18,358 nt of DNA, from assembly GCA_946631535.1 (NCBI GenBank), contig CAMPAF010000023.1:1-18358 (forward strand). The letters run 5' to 3'. Both the position numbers and the translations under genes were made by a program. Position 1 is the first letter of the stretch. The number at the start of each line of letters is the position of its first letter. Shown in pieces: positions 6,569-15,849 of the stretch. The notes under the pieces were generated by a model, which worked only from the letters and a program-made list of their open reading frames with translations, made no database searches and was not told where the DNA came from. The stretch comes from an uncultured Verrucomicrobiota bacterium. GTDB taxonomy: Bacteria; Verrucomicrobiota; Kiritimatiellia; RFP12; UBA1067.

Positions 6569-9244
6569 TTACCTAAAAGATATGCAAAGGCCAGCCGGCA
6601 CGATGGCGATTCCTTCGCCGGACACGCGCAGGCGATGGCTCGACGCCGGACTGCCGTTGATCGAAAGCGTCCAGCGGGACGTGTCGTCCAGTCCCGTGCA
6701 GCCCGAGAGGTCGAGCGGGAACATCACCCTTCCGCCGCCCAGCGCGGAGGCGTCGCAGTTGACGAGCCTCACGGACGTGTCCGCCGCGAACGCGAAGCCG
6801 CTCAGCGTCCCGCCGCCGGCCGCACAGTCGTAGTTTATCCCGTTGGCCGCCAACGTGCCCGTACTCTCAAGCACGGTCCCGGAGGCCGCGGACACCGACG
6901 ACAGGCTCGCCGGCCGTATCCGCGCGCCCTCGCCGCTCGGATACGGCCCGTAGCCGGACTCCAGCGTCGTCTTGTTGTTGCTGAACCAGTGCCCGGAGCC
7001 GCCGGACACCGCGTTTTCGTAGGCGTTGGAGATCACCGTGTCGAGCGGCGTCCACGAGATGCCGTCCGTGCTGCCCTCGACCATCCATGAGCGCACAACG
7101 CGCGCGGCGGTGGATTCGCCGCTCGCGTTGATGTACGAATGCGCCTTCAGGTCATAGTGCGTGACGGGCGACGCGCCTCTGGGAAGGCGCACCACCACCC
7201 GCACCCACGACTGCGTGTACGAGATGTCGTGGTTGAGGCCGTAGTAGCCGCCCCATGGGTCAGCGTTCACGACGGCGAAGTTGTAGTTCCCGTCGTCGAC
7301 CCTGGCGGTGACGAAGAGGTTGGTGAGGGCGTACTTCCAAATGACGCCCGTGGCACGCCCGAGAAACAGATAGTTCGTGTTGTTCATCGCCGCCTCGCCG
7401 GGCGCGAGCGCCCATGGTTTGCCGTCTGCTGCGGTGTTGTGGGGGAGGTCCTCGATCTGGTTCACGCCGTCGTCGTCAAGAAGCGCCCAGCGGCGCAGGG
7501 TGAAATTGGATCCGTCGCCCGGAAATGCCTCCCCTGAAGGCTTGGTGCCGCTCCCCCACGTCTGCATGATCGTGAGCCGATACCATTCGTAGCGCGTTCC
7601 CGCGAGACGCAGACGGCCGTCGCGGACGGCGACGTCGCCAGAGAAGTCGTAGTCGCCGCCAACCGTCCATGCGCCCACTCCGTCCTTCACGACGGACAGG
7701 CTTCCCGGCCCGTTCGTCACGGAGGAGGCGCGCGCCATCTCGGCATCGCCGCCCAGGACCGCCGTGTGCGAGCCGGAAGACGCCGCCGTGATCCCTCCCC
7801 AATCGAGGAAGGCCTTGTCGGACTTGAGCCGCCCCGCCCCCTTGACCGCGAACGGACGCGTGGACACGCTGGCCGCCGACCCGCCGACGTAGTTCATCGT
7901 GGCGAGATGCGGATCGTCAAGCCCCGTCTCGCCGTCGCCCACCAGATACGCATATTCCACGGCCTTGGCATCGTTGATGTCGCCGATATACCGCGAATGC
8001 AGCAGCGAGGCGTCGCCCAGCGAGCACATGACGCCCTTCTCGGCGATTGACTCGAACTGGAGTTCGCCGCGCCGCGTCTCGAACACGCTGCGCGTGTTGC
8101 GCGTCTTCCCCGCCGTGAAGCGCCAGGCGCCGTCTCCGTCCTTCGTGACGTAGTGGCCGATGTTCCTGCCGTTCTTGTTGGTGGTTGTGTAGTAATTCGC
8201 GTTGAACACGTTCGTGCCGCAGCCGGTGAAGGTTATTGCATTCATGAAGTTGTTCTCGGTCTTGGAGGTGCTCCAGTCCCCCGTCAGCACCAATCCTCCA
8301 TGATCGCCGGCGTCAAGAGTCGCGTCCTTCCCGCCATTGCCAAAGAAGAACGTCTTGCCACTCGTCTCCCCGTCGCCGAGATAGCGGAGCCACGGACGGA
8401 CGCCGCGCCACTGGGCGCCCCCTTTCCCCCATGACGCCGGATGCTGATCCGTGCCGAGGGTCGCCACGCCAAGGACATAGTCCTGCCCGTACAGCAGCAG
8501 GTCTTTGCTCGTCGTGCTGCCGCTGACGCCCGTGAGATGCTGCGCCCTTCCGCCTGCGTTGCCGTATGTCACGAAGTACGCAATTCCGACAAATTTGCCG
8601 GAGAACACCGGAATCGGAACGCTGTTCGTCGGCTCGCCGTACACGCGGAACGTCTTGCTCACGTCGTTCGAGATGGTGCCGTCTCCGTACAGTCCGCCTT
8701 CCACGTAAGACACGCCGTCGCCGCCTGCCTGCACGAACACGCCGGGGTCGTAAACCGCCAGCCGCTTGATAAAACACTCTTTCGAGTTATTGCGCGGCAT
8801 GAAGAACGTGCCGCCGTATATCTCGATGCCGCGCGTCATGCAGAACGCCTGCCTGGTGGCAGTCTCCACGCACGTCAGACGGGCGACGCCGCTGCCGCGC
8901 TTGATGATGACGCCGTCGCCGGTGAACTTCGCGCCGCAGGAAAGCTCCGCCTCCCCCGCCTCATTGGAAAACTCGAGCCCTGCGCCGTTCGCGAAGGTCA
9001 CCGCAGAGATTCCCGAAAGATACGCCGCGTCTGCCGCCGTCACGGTCCCCGTGCAGCCGGAGAACGAGACGGTGTCCCCGGCTCCCGGCGTCCCGCCGCC
9101 CTTCCACCGCGTCGAATCGCCCCAGCCGCCCGAGCCGTTCGGGTTCCATTCGTGCGTCGCGCCCGCCACGACCAGGCACAGCAATGAGGCAAGGACTGCC
9201 GCAGACTTCCGGCATTGGCAAATCGAGAGTCTTTTCGAGATCAT
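6569..9244 (-). CDS. Secreted repeat protein B: autotransporter-type beta-strand repeats plus discoidin-like region
   Basis: An 891-residue exported protein beginning MISKRLSICQCRKSAAVLAS, a signal peptide ending near VVAGA. The start is placed at 9244 because AAGGAAG lies eight bases upstream; longer in-frame starts run into the preceding gene. After EWNPNGSGGWGDSTRW, the usual opening of PEP/autotransporter-like proteins, there are at least three repeats resembling PF12951: GVIIKRGSGVARL (near residue 112), HYVTKDGDGAWRF (near 364) and LSVVKDGVGAWTV (near 516). Residues about 560-755 contain a discoidin/F5-8C-like segment (VVRSWMVEGSTDGISWTPLD), which commonly binds sugars. There is no C-terminal transmembrane barrel; the chain ends CISFR. 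Probably a surface or secreted adhesin or glycan-binding scaffold. It lies 25 bp after the heparinase-type gene and 35 bp before the GH5 gene. Confidence 0.78.
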   Translation of the reverse strand: MISKRLSICQCRKSAAVLASLLCLVVAGATHEWNPNGSGGWGDSTRWKGGGTPGAGDTVSFSGCTGTVTAADAAYLSGISAVTFANGAGLEFSNEAGEAELSCGAKFTGDGVIIKRGSGVARLTCVETATRQAFCMTRGIEIYGGTFFMPRNNSKECFIKRLAVYDPGVFVQAGGDGVSYVEGGLYGDGTISNDVSKTFRVYGEPTNSVPIPVFSGKFVGIAYFVTYGNAGGRAQHLTGVSGSTTSKDLLLYGQDYVLGVATLGTDQHPASWGKGGAQWRGVRPWLRYLGDGETSGKTFFFGNGGKDATLDAGDHGGLVLTGDWSTSKTENNFMNAITFTGCGTNVFNANYYTTTNKNGRNIGHYVTKDGDGAWRFTAGKTRNTRSVFETRRGELQFESIAEKGVMCSLGDASLLHSRYIGDINDAKAVEYAYLVGDGETGLDDPHLATMNYVGGSAASVSTRPFAVKGAGRLKSDKAFLDWGGITAASSGSHTAVLGGDAEMARASSVTNGPGSLSVVKDGVGAWTVGGDYDFSGDVAVRDGRLRLAGTRYEWYRLTIMQTWGSGTKPSGEAFPGDGSNFTLRRWALLDDDGVNQIEDLPHNTAADGKPWALAPGEAAMNNTNYLFLGRATGVIWKYALTNLFVTARVDDGNYNFAVVNADPWGGYYGLNHDISYTQSWVRVVVRLPRGASPVTHYDLKAHSYINASGESTAARVVRSWMVEGSTDGISWTPLDTVISNAYENAVSGGSGHWFSNNKTTLESGYGPYPSGEGARIRPASLSSVSAASGTVLESTGTLAANGINYDCAAGGGTLSGFAFAADTSVRLVNCDASALGGGRVMFPLDLSGCTGLDDTSRWTLSINGSPASSHRLRVSGEGIAIVPAGLCISFR

Positions 9245-9269
9245 GTCGCGTTCTTCCTTTCGTTGTTGT

Positions 9270-11546
9270 TCAGTGTTCATCCGGGAATACGCCGGACTGA
9301 GGTTGGATGGTGTTGTCCAAAACAAAGCTCTGCTCCGCGACCGTCTTGCCTGATGCGTCGGCGAGCGAGCAACGTACTTCCGTGCCCACCGTCCCCGTGC
9401 GATTGAAGAGGCATGTCACCTTGAGAAGGCCGATCTTGCCGTCCAGCGCGCCGCCGGGGATGGAGAGCGTCACGCCGTCGCGTCCGTCCTCGCGCACGAG
9501 CGTAGCACGCACCGGGGCGGGGCGGCTCGTGTCCACAGCGGTGAGCACATGGAGGAACCGGTCCTCCTTCGCGGCAGCCGCGGGGGACACCTCCATGCGC
9601 CACTTGCCGAAGTAGGGTCCGATGCCGATCTTCTTTGCCTGAGCCTCTGCACTTTTCTTGAACGCGGGGTCCATCTCCCAGTTCTTGCCCGACGCCCAGA
9701 ATTCGCGGCCGGGGCCACCCACCTTGACGATGCGGGCGTCGGCGGGAAGGAGCGTCTCGCAGAAGAGCCTGCCCTTCCCGCAGTCGGCGCGCATCAGGCG
9801 CCCTTCGACGGAAGGTTCGTTCTCGGTGTGGAGAAGCCATTCCTTCCTGTAGGAGGGATCGGCGGAGTCCACGCGGTCGTACACCACGAAATAGTCGGGC
9901 TGGACGTGGACGAACTGGCGCACGACGGCGGACGCCTTGCCCTGGTACACGGGCGCGGCATCGGAGGCGATGTACGAGAAGATCGGGTTCGTGGCGAACG
10001 CCAGGACCTTCGCCGCGCCCGCGACCTGTCCGCCGTGCCCGACCTTCGCCTCGGGCTCGTCGCTGGGGCGTCCCCAGTGGACGGGCATCTTCTCGCCGGG
10101 CTGGTGCACCAGCACGCAGTTGTGTGCCACCGTCTGCGCGTAGTAGTAGCGCAACTGGGTGTCCGTCTCGACGGCGCGCGTGCCGGAGTCGAGGGCGAGG
10201 AAGTCGTGCTTGAAGATCACGAAGTTGTTCTCGTCGTAGTGCTTGTGGATGTCGGTCTTGGCGCCGGCGGTGAAGAGGCAGTACGTGGAGTCCGCGCGGC
10301 GGCCACTGCGCATGAACGTCTGGCCGAGGAACTCGAAGTGGCGGGCCTTGGGCTGGCGCGCGTCTAGCTCCTCCTCCGTGAAAGGCGCCACGTCGGGGGC
10401 GGACGGCAGGATGAACGGGTACATCGGCCAGGTCGCGCCGACCGACTCGTCCGGGGCGTAGCCGCGGAGCGTGGCCGCGAGGCGCGCCGCGTCGGGATCC
10501 ACGTCACGGAAGAAGAGCATGTACTGCGTGGCGTGCTCGTAGAGTCCGCCGGCGGGCAGGAAATTCTGCGTGTGCTGTCCGTCGCCGAAGCCGTAGCCGA
10601 AGTGGCGGCGAACGTCCGCCGTGGGGATGGAGTACCACCACACCCAGTTCATGAAGAGGGCGAGGTGCGGATACTCCGCCGCGAGGTTCTCGCCCGTCGC
10701 GGAACGCCACGTGTGGAAGAAGTTGAAGTGCGCCCAGGGGTACGCGCCCATGGAATACTCCGGCACGCCCACGGAGAGGCCTCCGTCGTCACCGGCGCTC
10801 ATGTCGCGGTACGCGAGCATCTCCAGCATGCCGGCGCGGCCCGTCGTGACGAGCTTCAGGGCGAGTTCGTCGCAGATGCCGTCGCCGTACGCCGCGAGGC
10901 CCGCGTACCACGGCAGCGAGCGCGTCCCGTACCATCCCGAGGGCGGACGCCCGTGGTTCAGGCGCGTGACGAACGGCTTGCCCTTCCCAGGCTGGACATC
11001 GTCCACATGGCGCAGGAACGGCACGATGATGGCGCGCCGCTCGTCGGGCGTGAGAGCCTCGAAGATCCAATCGTACGCGCAAAGGCCGAGGATGCGCCCG
11101 GTGGAGTACCAGTGCACCGCGCGGCGGTTACGGTACGCCTCGTTGTAGGCCGCCACGCTCACGCGCAGCATCTCCTTCGCCTTGTCGAGATACTTCTGCT
11201 CGCCCGTCATGCGCCAGGCGAAGGCGCATCGCGCGGCGGCCGCGCCCCACTCCTTCACGGGCGGGATGGGGGTGGAGGGCGGCGTGTTGACGGGACCGAA
11301 GTCGCTGCACACGGGCTTCTCGGGATAGCCGTCGCAGAGGCGGAGAAGCTTCTCGTACTGCGCGCGCGCCGCCGGGTCAGAGAGCGTATGCGCCTTGATC
11401 GCCGGCCAGGTGTCGGCATTGAAGAACATCCGCGGATGGTCGCGGCGGATCTTCGAGAGCCAGGCGTCGTCGCCGGCCTGCGGCGACGCGGACGCCACCA
11501 GCGCAAGCGTTACGGCAAGTGCTGCGGGAAGGATACGTGGTGTCAT
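9270..11546 (-). CDS. Secreted heparinase II/III-type polysaccharide lyase
   Basis: A 758-residue exported enzyme. MTPRILPAALAVTLALVASA is the signal peptide. Residues about 28-390 form the alpha/alpha toroid common to alginate- and heparinase-type lyases, opening with HPRMFFNADTWPAI (37-50) and including WYSTGRI (146-152) and the Tyr-rich VPEYSMGAYPWAHF (261-274). Residues about 400-640 form the heparinase II/III beta-sandwich: TDIHKHYDENNFVIF (431-445) with His434, His436 and Asp438, the ALDSGTR turn (451-457), and AHNCVLV (474-480). Such enzymes cleave uronate-containing polysaccharides by beta-elimination; whether the substrate is a glycosaminoglycan, alginate or another glycan cannot be decided. 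No good ribosome binding site precedes the start (A-rich leader), so translation may depend on the gene 43 bp upstream. Frame intact. Confidence 0.85.
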   Translation of the reverse strand: MTPRILPAALAVTLALVASASPQAGDDAWLSKIRRDHPRMFFNADTWPAIKAHTLSDPAARAQYEKLLRLCDGYPEKPVCSDFGPVNTPPSTPIPPVKEWGAAAARCAFAWRMTGEQKYLDKAKEMLRVSVAAYNEAYRNRRAVHWYSTGRILGLCAYDWIFEALTPDERRAIIVPFLRHVDDVQPGKGKPFVTRLNHGRPPSGWYGTRSLPWYAGLAAYGDGICDELALKLVTTGRAGMLEMLAYRDMSAGDDGGLSVGVPEYSMGAYPWAHFNFFHTWRSATGENLAAEYPHLALFMNWVWWYSIPTADVRRHFGYGFGDGQHTQNFLPAGGLYEHATQYMLFFRDVDPDAARLAATLRGYAPDESVGATWPMYPFILPSAPDVAPFTEEELDARQPKARHFEFLGQTFMRSGRRADSTYCLFTAGAKTDIHKHYDENNFVIFKHDFLALDSGTRAVETDTQLRYYYAQTVAHNCVLVHQPGEKMPVHWGRPSDEPEAKVGHGGQVAGAAKVLAFATNPIFSYIASDAAPVYQGKASAVVRQFVHVQPDYFVVYDRVDSADPSYRKEWLLHTENEPSVEGRLMRADCGKGRLFCETLLPADARIVKVGGPGREFWASGKNWEMDPAFKKSAEAQAKKIGIGPYFGKWRMEVSPAAAAKEDRFLHVLTAVDTSRPAPVRATLVREDGRDGVTLSIPGGALDGKIGLLKVTCLFNRTGTVGTEVRCSLADASGKTVAEQSFVLDNTIQPQSGVFPDEH

Positions 11547-11589
11547 TGTCGTGTTTTTTCGCAGTTTGAGTTGCTCGACACAGCTAGAT

Positions 11590-12894
11590 TCAGCGCGCGA
11601 AGAACGCGCGGTATGCCTTCATGGTGTGGTAGCAGTCGTGCTTGGAGGCGAGCTCCCACGGCGCGTGCATGTTTAGGAGCGGCGTGCCGAAGTCGAGGAC
11701 GTCCATGCCGAATCGCGCCATGAACTTGGAGATCGTGCCGCCGCCGCCCTTCTCGGCGCGGCCGAGCTCGCCCATCTGCCACTCTACCTTCGCGTCGTCC
11801 ATCGTCCGGCGGATCTCCGCCACGAACTCCGCGCGCGCGTCGGATGCGCCGCTCTTCGTCGCCGCGCCCGTGTACTTGATGGCGCAGGGACCGCCGTCAA
11901 GCTTCGCCTCGTTGCCGATGGAGTCGGCGTCCGGGAAGTGCGGGTCGGAGGCGGCGCACACGTCGGCGCTCAGCATCTGCGAACGCTCCAGGGCACGGCG
12001 CACGTCGATGTCGCGCGCTGACTTCGCCTGAAGGTCGATCAGCTCGGCAACGGTGTTCTCGAAGAACGAAGACTCCATGCCGGACGCGCCCACGCTGCCG
12101 ATCTCCTCCTTGTCGCACAGCACCACGGCGCACGTCTTCTGCAGACGTGACGCCTGGCTTCCCATATCCATGAGCGCATGCAGGCCTGCGTAGGCGCATA
12201 CGCGGTCGTCATGCCCGTATGCGGCGATCAGCGCGCGGTCGAGGCCGACCTCGCGCGGAGCGCCCGCCGGCACGATCTCCAGCTCGGCGCTGAGCAGGTC
12301 ATCCTTCTCCACGCCGTACTTCTTCTTCAGAATTTTGTCGACGGACCCGATACCGGCGACGACGTCCATGTCCTCAGCCGCCACCAGGTCCTTCGCCTTC
12401 TTCTCCAGCTGCTCCTTGCCGAAGTGCGGCAGCACGTCGCTGATCATGAAGACGGGATCGTCCACTGCGTCGCCGAGGGCGACATCAACCTTTTTCCCGT
12501 TCTTCTTCACCACGGTTCCGTAGAGCGCGAGCGGCAGCACGAGCCACTGGTACTTCTTGATGCCGCCGTAGATGTGCGTGTCGAAGTAGGCGAGTCCGCC
12601 CTTCTCGTAGAGCGGCTTCGGCTTGAGGTCGAGGCGAGGCGCGTCCGTGTGGCCGCCCACCACGCGGATGCCGGACGTGACGGGCTCCTTGCCGATCACC
12701 GCCGCGAACAGCGTCTTGCCGTGGTAACCGCGATAGACGCGATCGCCCGGCTTCAGCGCCTTAACATCCTCCAGAGGGCGGAATCCCTTCGCCTCAAGCA
12801 GGCGCACAGCCTCGGCGTACGCGCGCCGCTCCGTCTTCGCAGCCGCGAGGAAACGCATGTAGTCGCGGCAATAGCTTTCGATTTCCTTCTTCAT
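11590..12894 (-). CDS. M18-family zinc aminopeptidase
   Basis: A 434-residue cytoplasmic enzyme without a signal peptide, of normal length for the aspartyl-aminopeptidase family, which removes N-terminal residues (often acidic) from peptides. The binuclear zinc site is complete: His82 in GGHTDAPRLDLK, Asp229 in GHDDR, Glu263/Glu264 in CDKEEIGSVGASG, Asp311 in LSADV and His410 in LNMHAPWELAS. These give the order H-D-EE-D-H expected of M18. GGAG lies seven bases before the start, and a promoter-like CAGACA-17-TACAAT precedes it. The product is unusual here because its neighbours on both sides are exported glycan-active proteins. The next gene starts 43 bp after its stop, so it may simply be the first gene of the operon that supplies the lyase, repeat protein B and GH5 enzyme. 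Specificity is not predictable. Confidence 0.92.
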   Translation of the reverse strand: MKKEIESYCRDYMRFLAAAKTERRAYAEAVRLLEAKGFRPLEDVKALKPGDRVYRGYHGKTLFAAVIGKEPVTSGIRVVGGHTDAPRLDLKPKPLYEKGGLAYFDTHIYGGIKKYQWLVLPLALYGTVVKKNGKKVDVALGDAVDDPVFMISDVLPHFGKEQLEKKAKDLVAAEDMDVVAGIGSVDKILKKKYGVEKDDLLSAELEIVPAGAPREVGLDRALIAAYGHDDRVCAYAGLHALMDMGSQASRLQKTCAVVLCDKEEIGSVGASGMESSFFENTVAELIDLQAKSARDIDVRRALERSQMLSADVCAASDPHFPDADSIGNEAKLDGGPCAIKYTGAATKSGASDARAEFVAEIRRTMDDAKVEWQMGELGRAEKGGGGTISKFMARFGMDVLDFGTPLLNMHAPWELASKHDCYHTMKAYRAFFAR

Positions 12895-12913
12895 CGTCGT
12901 TCTCCGTAGACAA

Positions 12914-12942
12914 ATTGTAGCAAATTTCCGGGCGGCTGTCTG
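12914..12942 (-). promoter_or_regulatory. Putative sigma70-type promoter of the aminopeptidase operon
   Basis: On the minus strand CAGACA (12942-12937, four of six to the -35 consensus) and TACAAT (12919-12914, five of six to the -10 consensus) are 17 bp apart. The start codon lies only 19 nt after the -10 box, giving a leader of roughly a dozen bases that still includes GGAG. The -35 box overlaps the right arm of a hairpin. Confidence 0.5.
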
Positions 12943-12962
12943 GCCAACGCCTACAGGCCGCC
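12931..12962 (-). terminator. Hairpin after repeat protein A (weak terminator candidate)
   Basis: GGCGGCTGT (12931-12939) pairs with ACAGGCCGCC (12953-12962) with one bulged G and a 13-base loop, 22 nt beyond the stop of repeat protein A. The strand following the stem has only AAATTT rather than a T-run, so classical intrinsic termination is doubtful. It may act as a Rho-related or mRNA-stabilising structure, or as an operator over the adjacent promoter. Confidence 0.4.
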
Positions 12963-12984
12963 AAGCCTTTCCCGATTCCTTTTT

Positions 12985-15810
12985 CTAGCGAATTATGATC
13001 TGCGTGCCGCGGGCTGCGCCGAACTTCAGCGTACGCCCGCCGTCGGCCAACTGAAGATACCAGAGTCCGCTTGGAGGCATCTCGTCGCCGTTGCCGTCCA
13101 ACAGCGTGAGAGACGGCGGCTCGGCAAGCGGCGTGGTGAACGTGGCAACCGTCTTCGCCCGACCAAAGGTCTTGTCGTCCAGATCGTCCGCCTCCGTCAC
13201 GCGGACGCCCTTGCCGGCGGCAAAGGCGAGCGTGTGCGCCGTGAGGAGCGGCGCCGAAAGCGATCCATGCACGACCGACGCGGGGAGCTCCAGGTCTCCG
13301 CCCGGATAGCCGTGCTCATGAGAGAAGGCCAGCGTGCCGCCTTCCAGACGCGTCGCGCCGCCGTACGTGTTGGTGCAGGTGATCGTGAGCGTACCCGCGC
13401 CGCGCTTCGTCAGACCACCATGCGCAAAGCCCGCCGCGTCGAAGTCAACCGTCTCCACCGTACAGTCCCACTTGTCCGAGCAGTTGGCCTTGTGTACCTT
13501 CACGGTGGGCGCGGCCTCGTAGCCGAAGCCGCGCGAAGTGACGATCATGCCGCGCGCCACGCGGTTCGTGTCGTCGAAGTCCATCAGCGCGTCCGCCGCC
13601 ATGCCGCCTTCCGTCGAGGTGATGTAGCAGCGCGTCGGGCCGATGAGCGTCTCCTTGGCGAGGGCCGCTGCCGGCAGTGTGACGGATGCGATGCCGTGGC
13701 CGTACGGACGCTCCAGCGGCTGCCGCCACGTGACATTCTTCCCGTCGGTGTCGATCACGGCCCCCTTCTCGAAGATCGTCGCACGAGTCAAGAGGCGGGT
13801 TGGATCGGTTCCATTCTCGAAGAACTCGCCCGCCGCCGTCGTCACCAGCACGCCGCCGTTGAAATTGAGGTACGAGTGCGTAGAGTCCTGCACGAGGTTC
13901 TTGATGGAGTCCCAAGCGGGATTGGCTTTGTTCGCGACAAGCTTATACGTAATGTTCTTTGTCTTCAGCGTGCCGCCGTCGTTGATGTTGATGATCGCCG
14001 TGACGGCCCTCGCTGCGTTAGTGGCGGGGCTGACGAGGATATACGACGGCGTCATGTCCATCACCGTGTTCGTGCCGGCTACTGTCGCCACGGCCGTAGA
14101 ATCCTCGCCGACGGGCGTGTAGCTCGCGAAGTTCATCGCGAGGTACATCTTGTTCCACGTGGACGTGCCGCCCAGGATGGCGAGATTGCCGTAGGAGGAT
14201 GACGTCTTGTCGGCGAGGCGGAACGGATTGGACGTCGTGCCGAAGAACGACTCGCCTCCGCGCTGCACGAAGAAGCCGGGGCCGCGCTTGGCGAAATAGA
14301 ACCAGTTAAACATGTGGTAGTAGCCGCCGTCGACGCCGATGTAGCCGTAGCTGTTGCTGTTGTTCGCCAGCAGCACGCTGGTGCTGACCCTACCCGTGAT
14401 CACGTGCAGCTCGCCGCCCATCAGATAGCACGCGCCTTTGCCGTAGTTTCCGATCGACACGTTGTTCGAGACGATCGCGTTGTCCTGGATTTTCAGGATG
14501 CCGGCGTTGTTGTCCGAGCCGGTCTTGTAATAACCAATCTGCAGCTCAGACGACACCTCGCAGCCTGGACGGCAGAGAAGACGCGCGTTGTCCTTTACCG
14601 TCAGCACGGCAGGCGTGGCAAGCGAATTGACGCTGGCAAGCGCGTATGTCGAGCCGTCCGTTGCGTTGGTGATGTTCACGGTCACGTTGTCCTGCAGGAC
14701 GAACTCGCCGATGCCCGTCTGGCGGATGCTCCCCAGCACGTGCGTGTTCGTCCCCGTCAGGTACAGGCGGCCGCGCGTGCCGTTCAACAGCATGCCAGGT
14801 CCCGAGACCGGACCATTCACCCACAGGCAGGCGTTGCTGGCTGCAACGGTGGCGTCGTAATGCGACATCTTCAGCTTGGTGCCCGAGATCTCGACCGGTC
14901 CGTCAATGTGGGACTGTATGAGACTGTTCGCCAATGAAAGATTCGCGTTGTTGACCATAATGTCAGATTCGCCTTCGGAAACCACACGGCACGGGAAAGC
15001 GTCCTTGTAGACCTGGAAGACGCGCAGGAACGTGCCGTTCTTTAGCCGCACCGTCATGTTCGACACCGTTCCGTTTGATCCGACCGCGTCCACAACCTTG
15101 GCGCCATTCTTGGAATGTTCGACGTTCAGGCGGCAGTTGTCGGCGACGATGATTTCGCCTGGATCCTTGATTGTGATTGCTCCGCTGCGGGCAAAATCGA
15201 AGATTCGGGAATACTGTTTGTTTGCATACGCGGAATCCTCTTTTGCGGAGGTGAGCGTGAGCGTGTGGTTGTTCATCTCCAGCGTGCCTTTGCTGATGCC
15301 CCAGCGCGAACCGACGTTGATCGTCGCGTCGCCCGTCATCGACACAAAGGAAAGAAATGCCTCGTCGGAGCTGGCGCGCGCCCACGGACGCTGGAGAGCA
15401 CCGTTGCCGTCGGGCCCGTTGCCCTCGATGTAAAACTTCGTGTTGGCGAAGTAATCGGTCGTGTAGGCAGAGGTCTCCGTGAACACCACCGCCGCGCCGT
15501 TCGCCACCGTCACGGTGGTCGGCCTGCCGAAACGCGGCTTCCAGCCCATGAGGAAACCGGCCTCCACCGTCATCGTGCCCGTGAACGTGTTGGCCGTCGC
15601 GGTCGCGCCGAGGCTCACCGCGCCCGTCCCCTTCTTGACGATCGACGTGACCCCGCTCAGACTCGTCGTGTACTCGTACGGCGTCGCCTCGGGATAGTCG
15701 GCCACGTCCACGTTGAACGTCAGCACGCCATCCGCAAGCGTATACTCGTCCGCGGCAAACGCCACGCAAACTCCAACCAAGCAGGCTACCAACGATAATT
15801 TCTTAATCAT
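12985..15810 (-). CDS. Secreted repeat protein A: autotransporter-associated beta-strand repeat protein
   Basis: A 941-residue exported protein. The chosen start gives MIKKLSLVACLVGVCVAFA followed by ADEY, a typical Sec signal peptide; the in-frame Met 51 nt earlier lies upstream of the predicted transcription start and would spoil it. PF12951-like repeats are clearest near the N-terminus (TSIVKKGTGAVSLG, about residues 55-85) and near the C-terminus (LTKRGAGTLTITCTNTYGGA, about 800-830, ending in GGTLAFS). The middle is rich in short Gly/Asn-capped strands consistent with a long beta-helix. There is no catalytic motif, LPxTG, PEP-CTERM or outer-membrane barrel; the chain ends GTQIIIR. Likely a cell-surface or released scaffold or adhesin, as for the related protein at 6569. 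A strong promoter lies just upstream. Confidence 0.78.
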   Translation of the reverse strand: MIKKLSLVACLVGVCVAFAADEYTLADGVLTFNVDVADYPEATPYEYTTSLSGVTSIVKKGTGAVSLGATATANTFTGTMTVEAGFLMGWKPRFGRPTTVTVANGAAVVFTETSAYTTDYFANTKFYIEGNGPDGNGALQRPWARASSDEAFLSFVSMTGDATINVGSRWGISKGTLEMNNHTLTLTSAKEDSAYANKQYSRIFDFARSGAITIKDPGEIIVADNCRLNVEHSKNGAKVVDAVGSNGTVSNMTVRLKNGTFLRVFQVYKDAFPCRVVSEGESDIMVNNANLSLANSLIQSHIDGPVEISGTKLKMSHYDATVAASNACLWVNGPVSGPGMLLNGTRGRLYLTGTNTHVLGSIRQTGIGEFVLQDNVTVNITNATDGSTYALASVNSLATPAVLTVKDNARLLCRPGCEVSSELQIGYYKTGSDNNAGILKIQDNAIVSNNVSIGNYGKGACYLMGGELHVITGRVSTSVLLANNSNSYGYIGVDGGYYHMFNWFYFAKRGPGFFVQRGGESFFGTTSNPFRLADKTSSSYGNLAILGGTSTWNKMYLAMNFASYTPVGEDSTAVATVAGTNTVMDMTPSYILVSPATNAARAVTAIININDGGTLKTKNITYKLVANKANPAWDSIKNLVQDSTHSYLNFNGGVLVTTAAGEFFENGTDPTRLLTRATIFEKGAVIDTDGKNVTWRQPLERPYGHGIASVTLPAAALAKETLIGPTRCYITSTEGGMAADALMDFDDTNRVARGMIVTSRGFGYEAAPTVKVHKANCSDKWDCTVETVDFDAAGFAHGGLTKRGAGTLTITCTNTYGGATRLEGGTLAFSHEHGYPGGDLELPASVVHGSLSAPLLTAHTLAFAAGKGVRVTEADDLDDKTFGRAKTVATFTTPLAEPPSLTLLDGNGDEMPPSGLWYLQLADGGRTLKFGAARGTQIIIR

Positions 15811-15849
15811 AAGGCAACTCTTTCTTTCATGTTCGCAAAAGTCATGCTG

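Noticed and set aside
4725..6833. Long plus-strand open frame of 702 codons antisense to the GH5 gene
   Set aside because: Low-complexity Arg/Ala/Val/Glu-rich translation with no domain, opposite a gene with signal peptide and catalytic residues; long antisense frames are expected at this GC content.
9245..9325. Longer starts for repeat protein B at 9325 and 9280
   Set aside because: They overlap the end of the lyase gene, lack a ribosome binding site and put a charged stretch before the signal peptide.
10533..11723. Plus-strand open frame of 396 codons antisense to the lyase gene
   Set aside because: Arg- and Val-rich shadow without motif or ribosome binding site; the opposite strand encodes a clear heparinase-type enzyme.
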